DNA of 64,000 nt from Lutraria lutraria (taxonomy: Eukaryota; Mollusca; Bivalvia; Venerida; Mactridae): NCBI GenBank assembly GCA_964023205.1, contig OZ026833.1:8210138-8274137 (forward strand), given 5' to 3'. Shown one piece after another: positions 41,201 through 56,200 of this stretch. Each line of letters opens with the position of its first letter. Position 1 is the first letter of the stretch. The position numbers were made by a program, and so were the translations under genes. Under the pieces are notes generated by a model that saw only the letters and a list, made by a program, of their open reading frames with translations, ran no database searches and was not told the origin of the DNA.

Positions 41201-44200
41201 CGTCGAGTATGTAGATAATATATATATACACACACACCCTTAAATGATCTAATAATAATTTTCTAAATCTTATGCATTCAGCTAGTGTTCGATATTAGTG
41301 AAGTGAAGTTGATAAACAGAGACCGTATCTCAATGATACAAAATGGCGGACGACGGTTGCGGTTGTTGATCGCGTGAGAAATCCCGCGGCGCATACGAGA
41401 TTTCCCGGTATTTCCTTATCTCAAAGAACGAGTTGCCTATCTCTTGTATTATACGTCTCTGATATATGGAATAAGAAAACTAAATCAACAAATAATAGAA
41501 GTGTTGTATAAATTTATAAATTTTATACCTTACAGAGCTGTTAATGCATAAAGAATTCTACTCTCCATAATTGACTTAATCAGAAGCAAGTGATAATGCT
41601 ATGCTCAATAATAAATGTACTTCAAGTTTAATCGTTGGATGTGGATCTCATAGTCAACAATAAGTTTATCATTCATTTGTGAACTACAGAATGATAAGCA
41701 ATGTGAAACAAGGATTCCCCCTTGTGACATTGGCCTTTGACTTACTGACCTCAAAATCATTAGGGGTCATCTACATGTGATGACCAACCTCTAAAACAAA
41801 TCTGAAGAGCTAACGCCATATCATTTTTTAGTTATTGCATTGACAAGGTTTGGTTACTTTGTTTCATCTGGTTTCACGCAATTTTTAAAACCATATTTCA
41901 GTCACACATGGTGGCTGGTTCTAGTAACCAGTTTTCCTGAACTGTATTCTAAACAGTGCAAACTACTGGTAACTCTTCTAAAAGGGGTCGGCAATTTCTC
42001 CACAAATGGAGGAAAAACACATTTTTGTAAAATTTTCATAGAAGGGTAAGACCCGCCGCAATGGAGATTTTAACTCTGATTGCCTGGTTACAAATCCAGC
42101 ACACTAACTATAATGATCATTGCCACCTAAGTAAAACATTTCATTGTAGGGTTGTCTTGTTTTATGCCCTATCGTGCAAATATTGTGCAGCACCTCGAAT
42201 CCTGTGCAACTGGTCAGACACAACTAAAACCCTGAATTTACCTTCCTTTGGCCTAGAGACATCTTTTTTAGGTTTATTGTATTGCACTTCCTTAATAACT
42301 GGAAGACGAATATAAAAGGAATGAAAGAAAGATTCAGGTAAAATATAAAGCATAATTGTATTAAAATATATCATAAGTAACTAAGTTACACAAAAAGTAT
42401 ATAATCTCCATAAAGAACTTCAATTTAGCAATATTAAATAATCTAAAAGAGCAGTAACTGTTAATGCATTCATTTGAAAAATTTCAGCAAATTGGAAAGC
42501 AAAGTTATAAAGCATTTATATGTGACCATGCAGGCTATTGGGTTCCGATTTCCCTATTTCTAGATTTTCATTTGATCAGGCTTATCAGAAATGTCTAATG
42601 ACAAAACAAAGTCTGTATCACTGACTGTATTTCATTTGAGTTAAACCCTGTTTTTTAACAATTTTTCATTAATATACAGCAACCGATTCACCGAGTAAGT
42701 TTTCCCGGACTGTATTCTAACCAGTACTGACTTACCCTTCCACAAGAAACTGGCATCTTCTCCACATGTGGAGGATAGAATCCACATTGTTGTCAAATAT
42801 TACCATAGTGGAAAGTTATGAGCTGCCGTGACTGGAAATCGAACCGGATCTCCAGGTTACAAAGCCAGCGTACTAACCACTGGACCATGGCCGCGGAATC
42901 ACAGACTGTAACCGTATCACTATACTTAAACACTGGTGCATTAGTTTACCTTCCGGCACATTTGTGATGAAGAAACTTTCTGCCACAGATTTTCGACGAT
43001 CTTTGCTACGTTTCCTACGAATTTCTCTTATCTCTTCCACAGTTTTATCTGTATAATTTTGTATCATCAATACATTGAATCACTGAACCATTATAGTAAG
43101 TAATTAATGATCTGACTTTTCCCAGTTTTATCATAATTAAGAAATAACACATTAAATTTCAATTTTATTAATCAGATATAAAAAATCTTAAATAAAAATT
43201 TATATATTTTTTTTTTGTAATTTGGTTAAAAAAATGAAAATTAAATCCATAAAAATGCTAGCAGATCATCATTTCAGAGAACATTATTAATTAGCCATAA
43301 AAAATATGAAGATATAAATTAATCACAATTCATAGACTGGCAATACTTCATAACAAAATCACACACACAAAATGTGACAACATACAGTATTCTAACTAAT
43401 AGTTTGAATAAGTACACAATGAAGCACATGCAATTAATTGCTAATACCAAAACCTTGTAACCATATCTATCCCAGTTTCCTTATTTATTAAAATACTTTT
43501 ATGATAATTTAAAACGCAACAGTGAACCCAAGTCCCTTATAAAACAACAATGACCACTTGTTCCTAATAACACAACAATGACCTCTAACCTAATTACACA
43601 ACAATGTCCCTTTGGCCCTAACAACATAACAATGACCCTTAAGTCCCCAAGAGCACATCAAAGACCCCTAAACCCTATGACAATAAAAGTGAGGCCTGCC
43701 ATTTCACTCTTTCACTTAAATTCAGGATTTGATTGACTCAGTCTTGGAGATCAGTGGCTTTTATCAGTGAGTTTTTAAACTAGTCTCAAAGTCAGACTAA
43801 TCACCTAAGACCGAACTCTTTGGGTTTAGATTACTGCTAATCCATAATTATTTTAAAGTATGCATATTTTTAACTCACGTCAACGAAACAATATTGTAAT
43901 TATGAAAGATTAAATATCTAGGAAATTGATGTATCAAACCACATCTACTTGTCATGCAGTATAAGTTATAATTTTTTGTATATGATCAGTAATTTTGTAA
44001 TTAAACTATAAGGGTATTGATTAATTTCATTGATTAATTTTATTGATTAATTTATCATCAATTAATGAGTTTGTGGCAAATTATGTTACCTTCATTATTG
44101 TCTATCTTCTCTGGTTCTACAACATTCATAAATACAACATACATGTACATCATACAGTCTCATAATACTTCAGTTATATACAAATTCTTTACTAAATTTA

Positions 44201-47200
44201 TATATAACATTACTAGCTATTGTTATGCAATTGCTATGTAAAAGAAATAGATAAAACAAAATGTACAACAAGAGGTATTTGTCATACTGGGATGCTCCCA
44301 TAAATGCCAAATGGATAATAATTTCCTAATATCGAGTGGACAAGATTTTTTGGGGTTGCAAGTCACGGTGACCATGACCTACTGACCTCAAAAGCAATAG
44401 GGGTCATATATATGTGATGAACAACCTCCCAACAAGGTCTGAGGATAATACGCCAATTAAATTGTTCTCTAGTTATTGGTCAGATTATGACCTTGATCTT
44501 TGACCTTCTGACCTCAAAATCTTTATGGGTCATTTTCATGTCTAAGGGTCATACAAGAAGTCTTTCTCTATGTATTGATTGGGTAAGGTTTGGTTACAGA
44601 TGGACAGATTAACCGATGAACCAACAGACTGTGACAACATGTGCAAAGCAATATGGCCCCACTTGTTCGAAGGGGACATAATATATCTACAAATAAATAA
44701 CATAAAACATCTTGAAGACAAAACAAAACCAAAGGTGTAGACCTTACATACAAATAACATATAAATTTATCTATTAATTAATATTATAATAAAGAATAAA
44801 AAAGTATTATGAAAAAGTACAAAAAAATAAATTAATTAATTACTCCATTTGAAAAGAATTGAGATGGAAACTAGAACATTGTTTAAACATTTCGGCAGTG
44901 TGCAAATACACATGATCTGAATGAGAGAAAGATTTGAGAGATTTTTTTTTTTTCACAAACTAACAAACACTAACCTAAATACAGTCGAACCAATGTTAGC
45001 AGTCACCTAAGAATAAAGGCCACCTGTCAATAAAGGCCACATTATGACTTTCCAAAGGGTGGCCTTTGTTCACAGGTTTGACTGTTATACTAACTCAGGT
45101 ATATAATAATTATCAAAGTATCTGTTTAAAAAGTGATATTTTAGTTAGGATATGTCTATGGAACACCACCGATTTTTAGTGACTTGGCTAGATTTGTATA
45201 TGACCGACCCCCACAATACAAGAGTGTGATTACAATACCTTCATTGTTATTCTGTTCTCGAACTGTTTGAAGTAATATAAAGAGATACGGAAGTAAATAT
45301 ATTATTCAATAAAATGAACACAATGTCAGCAAAAGTTTATGTTGAAAGAACACAAACCAGACCATTCCTGTCTTATCTAAAATTTATCATTCCTTCAGAG
45401 AGATAATAATTCTATTGAAATATATAATTTTAAACCTGTCAAGACTGGATGGCAAAACTATCAAGCTGAATAAGGCAAATTCTATCTAAAAATATTTTCA
45501 TGACCGAAAAAACTTTGCATGTACAATAAAAATCCTGAAAACCAGACTCCCTAAAAACTGGAATTCCCTGAAAATCAGACGAAATTTATCCAAAGTTCTC
45601 TGAAAACCGGAATTCTTAGAAAACCGGATTTTTGGTCCAGTCTGGAGGGGATCTGCTTTTCAGGGATTTTATTATATATTGTATTACGCGGTGTGATTGC
45701 ATAATCACATCAAGAAAGGAATATACTATATGCGTCAAATACCGGTAATAACATCTTTTCTAAGCAGATTAAGGGTAAACTGAACTAGAATTGAACTGCG
45801 ATGAGAAAAAAAATCACAACCTTTATTACGCTGATACATTCTCGTCAATCAAAATTTTGTAAACATACAATTACTTTGCTGTACCACACAAATACTATTA
45901 TGAATATACAACAATACTTGTTGTGCACAAAAAACAACACTTTGTTGATAATTATGCAAATATAAAACCATCTAGAACTCACTGGTAAGGTCCATTATCA
46001 TAAAAACATCCAACTATATATATATATAAGACCTTAATTACTGCTCATATCATTTCTTGAAAATCAAAAATAGTTCAATGCTTAAGTTTAACGGTGATTT
46101 TTAAGTCTTGTATAATTTTTGATGTACAATTTTTACCTCAAGATAGAATACACATGGGTAGAATTGACAACCTAGTCAAAAACTTATTCATACTTCATGA
46201 CTATTCATGAACTATGCAAGAAAAGATCAATAAAATTCATGTTTTCATGAAGTCAATTCTTTGGGACTGAATCAGGCAACTAAAACTAGCTCCAGGTACC
46301 TGGCCCCTAAAAGAGGCCCCTTATGCAAGCCCCTTTTATAAAAATACTATGCTTACCTTTCTGAAGCACTTTAAGGCAATGACCATTGTTATAATTCCAT
46401 ATTCTGATCAGACCATCTCTTCCACCAGTAATTAACCTGAAAAGATTCACAGAAGTTACACCTTAACAAATACGGTCTAACCTGTTTTAGTGGTCAACCC
46501 CGAATAAATGCCACCCTGTGAATAAATGCCATTCTTTTGAAGACCCTCATTGATTATATAGGACCAAATGAACTCTGAATAAAGGTCCCCTTTAAATAAA
46601 GGCCATTCATTTAAAGACCCTCAATGATTATTTACGACAAAATAACCTCCAAATAAAGGCCATCTGTTAATAAGGGCCACATTTTGTCTTTCCAAATAAT
46701 GGCCTTTGTTCACAGGTTTCCCTGTATTACACTAACATAAGACTCATGAGAGTAAAACACTCCTATTGACAATCTGTGATTCTGGAGAAGTGTGTCCTTA
46801 ATTGTGTTCATAATTATAAGATCAATAATAGAGTACACAAGACTCTTTTTGATTGTTCCTGAGTACAATCTCAAACTAAACAATATTTCAAATACACATA
46901 TAGCAAAATTTATAATCATTCTATCTAATGTTTAACATTCGACAAATACATATTTTTCGTAAAAGATTTGAGAAAATTGAATGATACAGAATTGTTTTTG
47001 ATTATTTTCCTAACTCATATAAATGGCTACTTACTGATTGTTTGATTCAGAAAAGACAGTAATGGTGGCTATTTTACGCAAAGCTATGATGAGAACCAAT
47101 CTCTTACCTTCGACCACATTTATCAAATGTCATACAAGTAATAGCCGAGTCTCCGTGAGCCTCTCCATATTCAAATATCGGAGTTCCAGTCTCAAAGTCC

Positions 47201-50200
47201 CAGATCTTGATTACCTGAAATATCCAACATTTCACATATGAGTTGAACTGTATACATGTAGTTTAGTTTAAGCATGTTACTGCATGACAGAACATAAATG
47301 ATACACAATACATCTAAACCCCGCTTTACGACCACACTGAAATATGACCATCCCGCTATAACAGGCACTTTTTAAAAAGAAAGGAAAATTTTCCTTTTTT
47401 GTAAGTTTATTTGTTGTGTCAAATAAAGTTACAGGTCCGTTTTCCCCAATATCAAGACCACCGTGCTACGTAGAGAATTTTTTCTAAGAACTTTAGATGG
47501 TCTTATTAGCGGGGTTCTACTGTATACAGACAATGCCCATTCAAGTAAACAAGTTCAGATTAAAAAAGTTTTATAATATTTATCTTAATTAGATAAGAAA
47601 AATAATGCCAAAATAACTAATTATTAACTGAAATTAATGATTTATGAATCAAGTACAGTAACATCCCGCTATAACAACCACAAATTGTGGACTTAATAGC
47701 TAGGTAGTCTTATTATAGGGACAAGGTCTTCCTTTACATTTACAGCAAACACATAGACCTTGAGTACAATCTTACAGAACAGAGCAGGAACAGTAAATTC
47801 TTTACATTTCTGTTTCTCTATGATTATCCCATGTGAGGAAGCTATCCAGCTTATAAGTTTATGGAACGTAAGTGATTCTACCCAGCTGAATGCCTGGGGT
47901 CTTCCTATATTGCTAAACCTGGAAACGTTACCACATAATACTGGCTGTCATTGTGGTGTGGTGGGTCTTCCAAAATAAAAAACTAATAGGTAAAATTCCA
48001 CTGTTACAACTCCTCAAGAAAAGAGATAACTGTTCCAGAGAATTGGTTGTTACTCGATGTGTCGATGTTACAATCAGATACTTACCGAGCTTTCAGAGCA
48101 AGTGATGACCTGTTTAAAACTTGGGTTGTACATGCATGATGTCACTGGCTCCTTATGACTAATAACAATTTCTGCATTCAATCCTGGCCTGTAATATAAC
48201 ATGAAAACAAAGGTTAAGCCACAGTCTGTTTTTGTAGACAAGTCCATCAGCTATCAAGCCTGTGATTGGTTGATTTTGAATTTGGCAGTCATGAAACCAG
48301 CCAATGAAAATACATTATTCTCAGACTGGTTTCCAAAGAAAAACATTTACAGGAAAAAATAGTCATTTTCAAGTATTTGATAACTTTCTGATATAAGATT
48401 GTATAAGTCATACAATTTAAAATCTAGCATGTTCGGAGGCTTAAAAAATGGACAATGCATTATGACTGTAAGTCTTAATTTTGAATTCCACCAGATACAG
48501 ATTTTAGTCTTCCGAAATAACAGCATATCTAACATGAAAGTAGTTTCTCATGATAATTGAGTATTCGCTCAGATCAGAATTTTTTTTAAATATTTTATTG
48601 ATTAAAAATAAGCATAATTTAGATAAAGAAGAAAAATATGTTAAAAATCTGTTTATTAAGACTAACTATTCATAATGCGGTCTGTCAATTGGAGATTTAG
48701 TTTTAGTGTTATAAATATATTGTTAATACTTGATCAGAAATGAAAATAATGTATGTTGTTACTAAGACATATATTAGGTATTTTATAATTCGAAATATGG
48801 GTGAACATTTTGAAAAAAAAGAAACCTCGATGCAACAGAAGCAATAAAACCAGTACTTTCCGGACCTACAAAAAATGGAATTCCTGCACATTCCGGAAAA
48901 CGTTCATCTACATAAAGTTATTAAAACGTGTATATATATATATATATATATATATTCATTTAATTGTTTACATGTTCATTTGTCCTTTAAACGTTATGAT
49001 ATTCAACTTCAAAAAGAACCATCTTGGCTAAGATACACAAAACAAACAATAATCTGGTTCTTAAAGCTGGGCTGTCTGTCAACACAGGTGTGATCCTACT
49101 TTAAACAGATATAATTATAAAATGAATACAGTGTAATTTCTGAAATCCAGACACCCATCAGACCAGCCAAAATGTCCGAACTCTGGAAGTTTCCTGAATT
49201 CAAAAGTCTTGAACTATCTGAACAAATACAGATGTTAAACACCAGAGGTTCTTTATGGTGGAAAATAGGGACATCATTGTTTATGTACAATACAATGTGG
49301 TGTTATAATAACTGAGACAAGACGCAAAAATAAAAGATAAACATAAGATTTATTAGTCAAAATCTAATATTTTCTCGAAAAGCAGACAACGATAATACAA
49401 TTTTACTTACAAGAACGAACCAGTTGAAATTGTTAATGAGTATAAATATTTGGGAATATATTTCAGTAAAAGTGGTTCATTCTACAAAATGCCAATTGAC
49501 AAATTGTGATTCTAATGCATTTCAAAATAAACGATCACCACAATTGAAAGAGGGAAAAATTACATTGTGCCTCAGGGTTTACAATCACAGGACTAATTAA
49601 GGTTAATTAACTAATCACTGTCCAGATTTTGGAAGTAAAATTGCACTTATATAAACCAAAATTTACGAATATATCATCCGCAATTCAGTATGAGTTCCGG
49701 CATTCAAAAGTCTAATATACATTGAAATAGATGGAGAAATTTTGGGACCAAGAAAATCATCCAGATTTCAGAAGTTTCCGGATTTCAGAGGGTCCAGATT
49801 ACAGAAGTTACACTGTACATATATCTCTATACTATGTTACTCAATTATAAAGAAAATTGTGAATACATGGTGAAATTACATTTAAAATCTTGAAGCACCT
49901 TATATAATAATTATACAGTATATATTTGCATCAATCTTTTGCACAGTAAATAAGAAATATATACAGAAGAAAAAGAAGAAGAAAATAACACTAGATTTGC
50001 AAAAGAAAGACATGTGAAAGTCACACATCAGTGTCTCCTTTATATCACTGAGGTTTAAAATCACATTAACAGCCAGGGTCACTTTGGTAGCTTTCCAGCT
50101 TTAACAGTGGAGGAACACCCTAAGCTTACACCTAGGTAGAACCACAAACCTTTCGTCAGCAAGCTGGATGGCTTTCTCATGTAAGAAAGTTGGTCCCAGG

Positions 50201-53200
50201 TGGGAATTCGAACTCACACAGCAGTAATTGGCTTGTGATTATAAGTCAGAAACAATAACCACTCAATCACAAGAATCACCATGTCCTTGTTCAAATGACA
50301 ATTCATTCATGTACTAGTGTGTTCAAACGTTTTGCATAGAATAGATCATAAAGTACAAGCATTAATAAAGAACAGGAGATCAGACAGAAATAAACTTCAC
50401 CTACAAAGCTACAAGCTCATCTGACTATAACTAAGTCCAATTTGCAATACTTTGCTACAAGATACAATGTACAATGGTCATAAATGGTCAGTAAAGGCCA
50501 ATCTTTACAAAGATATCTTTGAATCTTTATAACAAAATGACCTCTGAATAAAGGCCACCTGCCACTAGAGTCCAGGAAATGGTTTTGGAAAAAAAATTAT
50601 AGTCGAATATAAACAGCCATCTTCAAAAATTGCTTGAAAACAGCTACAATCAGATGAGTCAAAAGTATATGTTCACATTACTATTGTAACAGTGCTTAAA
50701 ATATAAAAAATTAATACAAGTACAAGTAACACTAATCAATACCCTGATGACAAAAACACACTCCCTTTGGCGTAATTATGAAAAGCTCCAATGCCACCCC
50801 TTTGGCATAATTATGAAAAGCTCCAACACACCCCCTTTGGCATAATTATGGAAAGCTCCAACACACCCCCTTTGGCATAATTATGGAAAGCTCCAACACA
50901 CCCCCTTTGGCATAATTATGGTATGTTCCATGAGAGCAGTAATTAGGAAATGTATGGTTATTACAATAGTAAAGTATTGAACATATTCAATAAGAAATGT
51001 GTCTGAAATATAAAGATAAGATGTGCTTTCACAAAATTTTCATCTATTTAAAACCCTTACCTTCCACCAACTATGTCTTTCTCAACTCTAAACCCAATAG
51101 GGAAGACATTTAGCTTACACAAATGATAAAAATAACCTACACCCTATATACAATAATGGTAATAATACGAAATGAAAGATGATAAATCCTACACTATACC
51201 ATTCACACTCTTGAAAAGTTGACAGGTACATTTTTAATTTTATCATAAATCACTCAAATCCAGAATCACCATTATAAAGACAAATTGGATGATACCAACG
51301 TTTTATTCAGAATCTTCAAAATAAAATTGTGTATAGAGTCTACTATGGTAAAAAATTTAAAATTTATATTTAAAAAAAAGTCCTAAACAAAACTCTACAG
51401 ATGACCTGAGAGTCAACTCCTAAGCTTTTGATTGGATAGTCTGGGCCACCAATTAACCAATGAAAAGGCAGCATACAGAGACTAGCCATAAATTTAAGTT
51501 CCATTATCAGTGGTTCAAGTTTGAACCCCCAAAGATAAGAGTGTGAAAAGTATGGTCTACGCAATAGGATTAAAAAATATCCACATAAGGTGAACAGATA
51601 AAAACATAATTATATGTCCATAAAAAATGTCTACAAAATTAATGTGCTTTTGGGAATAAAGTATGAAAGGACAAAGGGCAAATAACCAATGACAATCAGT
51701 AATTCTTGTTACTTAATGAATCTGAAAAAATAATATGAAATACAAACCCATGATGAATGCAAACTTACTCAATGTCGAAACTAAAAATTAAAAATTTCAT
51801 CTAAAAATAAACCCGCAACAATTACTTAACAATATTCACAAAGTTACTGCATAAAGTTATGCGTTTGAATCAACACTGGAAATACAATTTTCATAGTCGT
51901 AAATGTAAGAATCCCATAAATTAATTATAGGGGCAGCTTTTTTGAATTTTATAAATACAATGAAGACTGAAATAAAACAAAATATAAACTATAAATACAA
52001 CATCAAATCTGTGAGTACATAAATGTTTTAAAAAAATATCAGATCAAATAAAAAGATGAAATCCTACTTTTGTCTCAGATTTAATGCCGCCATCTGATCT
52101 GTTGCCACGGCAACTGTTTTGGAAATATTTGAATAATGCACAGCTTGAAGATCGCCTCTGATTTTGTGACTTTTAGGACGGATTGTCAATAGACATGTGT
52201 GATCTTGAATGTCCCAGACCTGGAAATGAAATGTGGTAACAGCTGTGGTGATTTTAGAGTCTCCCCAAAGAGTGGGGACATAAGATACAGGAGAACCGGG
52301 TATTTATATCCCTATTCTTATTTTGAATATTTTTTCCTGGTTGTTAATCATGCCTGGTGTGAAGCACGGATACACGCCTTGCCGTCTTTCCTGTGATTTT
52401 CTAGTCACAGTAGTTGGCTGGGCTGTTCATATATAGGGACACTGAAAAAGCGTCCTTGAGAATTTCGGAAGGCAGAGCCAAGATTCAAACCCTCAACCTT
52501 TCGTTAAGTAGGCCACCGATCATCCCCCAAAAAAGATGATATTATTACTAGTAATAGGTATGGAAATAAAGTGATACAGTAATATCTCAATACTGAGATC
52601 ACGTTCACAAAAAGATCATAATAGCAATAAAGTGGTAACATTATCAAGCAGAAATATATATTTTTTAGAAAAACAGTTATTGGTGTGAAAATAACAGATC
52701 GTAATAAAGGCATGGTCTTAATATTGAAGTGGTCCCTAAATGAGGGTTTCCTCTATTTAGCCTGAACAGAGCAGGCCTGTCTCTAAAAGATTTTAAAAAT
52801 AACACTGACATGATTAGAAACGAACTTACTTAAATTTTAATGCTTTTTTAATCATCTTAATCAGGCGGTTATTTTGTGCTAGAGCTACATTATAAATAAA
52901 ATTAATCTTATTTTTCCGCTTTCATCAAGATCTACTTGTATGATGGATGAGAATAAAAGTTCATACCTTGATACATTTATCTGTGGATATACTAAATATT
53001 CTATTTTCTTCCTCAGCCACAAACAGGAAGAATATGGGAGCAATATGTCCCTTTAACATAGCTGTAGGTTTCCTGGAAAAAAGGGCCACGCAATTAATAT
53101 TCATTACATCTGACATACTTGAACAAGTGTGTACTGTGTCTTGAAAGATAGATCACTTGTCCAGTAAATCAATTCTACATGATATTTTCCTTAAATGTAT

Positions 53201-56200
53201 TCCTAGCTTACCAATCAGCACTAACCGGTTACCCCACAAGTCACTGGTACTACAATCATGTATTACAGTTTTTTGTGTATTGGAAGAAAAAAAAACATAC
53301 ACATTCTGTATTTAGATATAGACCACAATACCATTTTATTAAACAATGTCTCATAGTACAATTTTGTAAAATAACTAGAGCTTGTCGCAGACGTGACAAA
53401 AACCACCACACTCCACTTTGACACAGACGTGGTTATCATCCCATATTTGTCTTTTGACCTTCAAGTGTGGCCTTGACCTAGTAGTTATCACCCTGGGTTT
53501 TGCGTGCAACACATAAGACCAGATAAAGCAAACTCCATATTTAACCTTTGACCATAGAGAGTAACCTTGATCTTGGAGGTATGGGTCTAGTTCTTACACA
53601 CAACACACTGTCTCATGTAAGTGAACAATGCCAAGTTATATTGAGATCTATCTGTGAACAACAATGTAATAAAACTGAAAAGAAATGGAACGCAACACAA
53701 CAGGACAGTTTACATGATTTCAATATAGCCCCCACCACTGATAGTGAGTGGGGGTAAATAAGTGTCATGTAACATTCTGAAATATCTACACTGATTTATA
53801 TAAAATACATTCACAGCAACACAAGCTTATGTTTAGCAATCTAACCATAGGGTTTAGTATTAAAATGCACAGTTAACATTAAATCAGTCCAGGATTAATG
53901 AACTAATCTAATACCATGCTACCAATCCCTGTAGAACAATCATTAAAAAATTTAGTAAATTAATACCTACCCAGATACATATGGATTCCACAGTCTTACG
54001 ATTCTATCCATTCCACCTGTGACTATAATGTTTTTATCCTTTGAAAAGTCAAAGCATTTCACACCTTTGTACACCTTGAACACTGACTGGTCGGTCTCCA
54101 ATCTTTGCTTCATCAGACCGTATGTGTATTTGTTTGTTTGTTTCTTGTCCTGATTGGAATTTACATTTGAATTGTTGACTTTTTGATCTCCAGAGGCAGA
54201 ACTCTGGTCCTTTAATTCCTTCAATTGTTGCTCGACGTGTGTACTTCCTGTTGTGCAACCTGAAGGGAAAGCAGATATTGAATTGGTTAACATTTAACAT
54301 CACATTAAAGCTCCCTTAGCTGTAACAGTAAACCTAAATGCCTAAGGTTATTGTTATGTTTGTATTTTGGTCCTGTAACAATTTGTCACTGAAATAATTC
54401 AAATGAACAATACTTTGGTTAGCTTACTGAATCAATTCTAAATTCTACAAGTTTCAAAGAGGCATACACACAACATGCTATATCAAGTGGGCGGGCTTAT
54501 ATGTTATTGGTCAGAGCTAATAACAGTTATGAAACTAGAGATCAGGCTCTAAGCTCTGTTCTCACAATTATCTTCATCTTTTAAATCATTCAAGCTAATT
54601 ATGATGATCAATGATGACAGTAATCATAAACTACTCAAAATTTGAGTTTCTACTAAATTTTGTTCGTGAAACTGGGGCCAGGCTTTCATTCTCTAGTCCC
54701 TTATCCCTTGTGATGTGTCGGAGGAGATGCACACAGTACTTTTCTATATATTTCATGTGCACAAAATAAACAAAGGGCGATAAATTGTGGGAACCAGCCC
54801 ATCCGCCTGTCCATCCACCCACCCCAGGAATCCTGGTTAGAAGTATAACCATTGTCATTGATAAACTTACCTATGACAAGAGCAGTATTGGCATGGTTTG
54901 AACATGATATCACCTGTCCTATATCGTGATAATACTTCAGCTGAAAAAAAAACACATAAAAAATATATATTTTAATTAACTGATTGGTAACTGATTACTT
55001 TCACAGTATTATAAAGATTAATATAACTAACAACAAAAAAAGTCGAAATTTATGAAAATAGTTTTAAGTTACAATAATGATAACAAACTGATCAAATGAT
55101 TCTGTCAGACAGCTGTCAGTTATCAACAAAAGAGAATATCAAGGACACGGGTATTTTGATTAAGATGCAGCATACAAGAGTATGAGACTTCAGATGGTGA
55201 TACTAGAACATAGGACATACCTGTTGAACCCAGTCCCCATGGACTGCCCATCTGATAAAGTTAACATTGGGTCCAACTGCGTCATTCAATGATATACTTG
55301 CAATAAATCCATCATTTTTAGGCATTTTCTTCCAAGTTCTGAAAAATATTTAATTCTTATCATCATAAGATTATATTTTTATTTCATTTTAATAGAAGAA
55401 AGCAACAGAGGCAGCGCCGAGGTTAACATTACTTTTTCTAGGACTGCTATTTTTATTAACGCCCTCTCAAAATGTGATGTTGATTTTATTACACAGACAA
55501 TTTCATAGAAAGATAATATTAAGAAAAATATTATGTCATAACATTCTAATAAGCAATGACATTACATAGACTAGATCTAACAAGCTGTTTCTACTAGCAC
55601 TTCAAACATAGAAATTTTGGTACCAAAAGATTCCCTGAATAGCTTTATGCTACTTTATACACATTGAATCTTTGCTTATAATCAAAGTTTTCAAGCCTGC
55701 CTCAGAAACTTTAAAAAATTGCATTATAGTCATTTTCTGTAAGTTGAACACTGTCTTACTATGTATTTACTTTGTTATGACGTATTTTCAAGTAGAAAAA
55801 GTATGGAAAATGATTTAATAATCCAGGATCAGTTTGAATTGTATGAGCATCATTCCTGTGCATGTTATTACAGAGTGTTATTAAAAATTATTGCCAGCTC
55901 AGGTATAGGCGACTTAACATTGGAAACAGGAGTGAAGTATAATACATCATGATATTATTTTGATAAATCAGGGGCCATTTTTCAAAAGGGTCAGGAAAAT
56001 TTTGCTTTATATGGCATGGCTAAGGTAGTGTATCTATAAACATTTTCACTAAGTTTGGTGAAAATGAATTGGAAATGACAAACTCAAGAGAACCAATACC
56101 TGTTAATGACACTGTTTCGAAATGAACAAACATCTCATAAAACATGGCTTACCTGAGACATTCTCCAGCAGAGGTAATGACTAGAATGTTAATGGCTCCC

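Larger units (their letters stand above)
37939..41461. mobile_element. 3523-bp DNA transposon with perfect 31-bp TIRs
   Basis: Bases 37939-37969 are the exact reverse complement of 41431-41461 (starting CAGAGACGTATA). Both sides are flanked by ATATATG (37932-37938 and 41462-41468), a likely 7-bp or decayed 8-bp target duplication; the CAGNGNCG start is hAT-like. No transposase domain was recognised, so it is probably non-autonomous. It sits in the intron between exons 19 and 20 of the WD-repeat gene. Its right half is filled by a 201-bp tandem array. Confidence 0.85.

Noticed and set aside
44542..44760. Two overlapping minus-strand ORFs of 61-72 aa
   Set aside because: They lie in a dispersed repeat and adjoining intron, with no domain or splice support.
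54631..54858. Frame with WTGGWAGSHN-like translation next to exon 8
   Set aside because: It shifts frame relative to exon 8 and lies in the intron after its GTAAGT donor.
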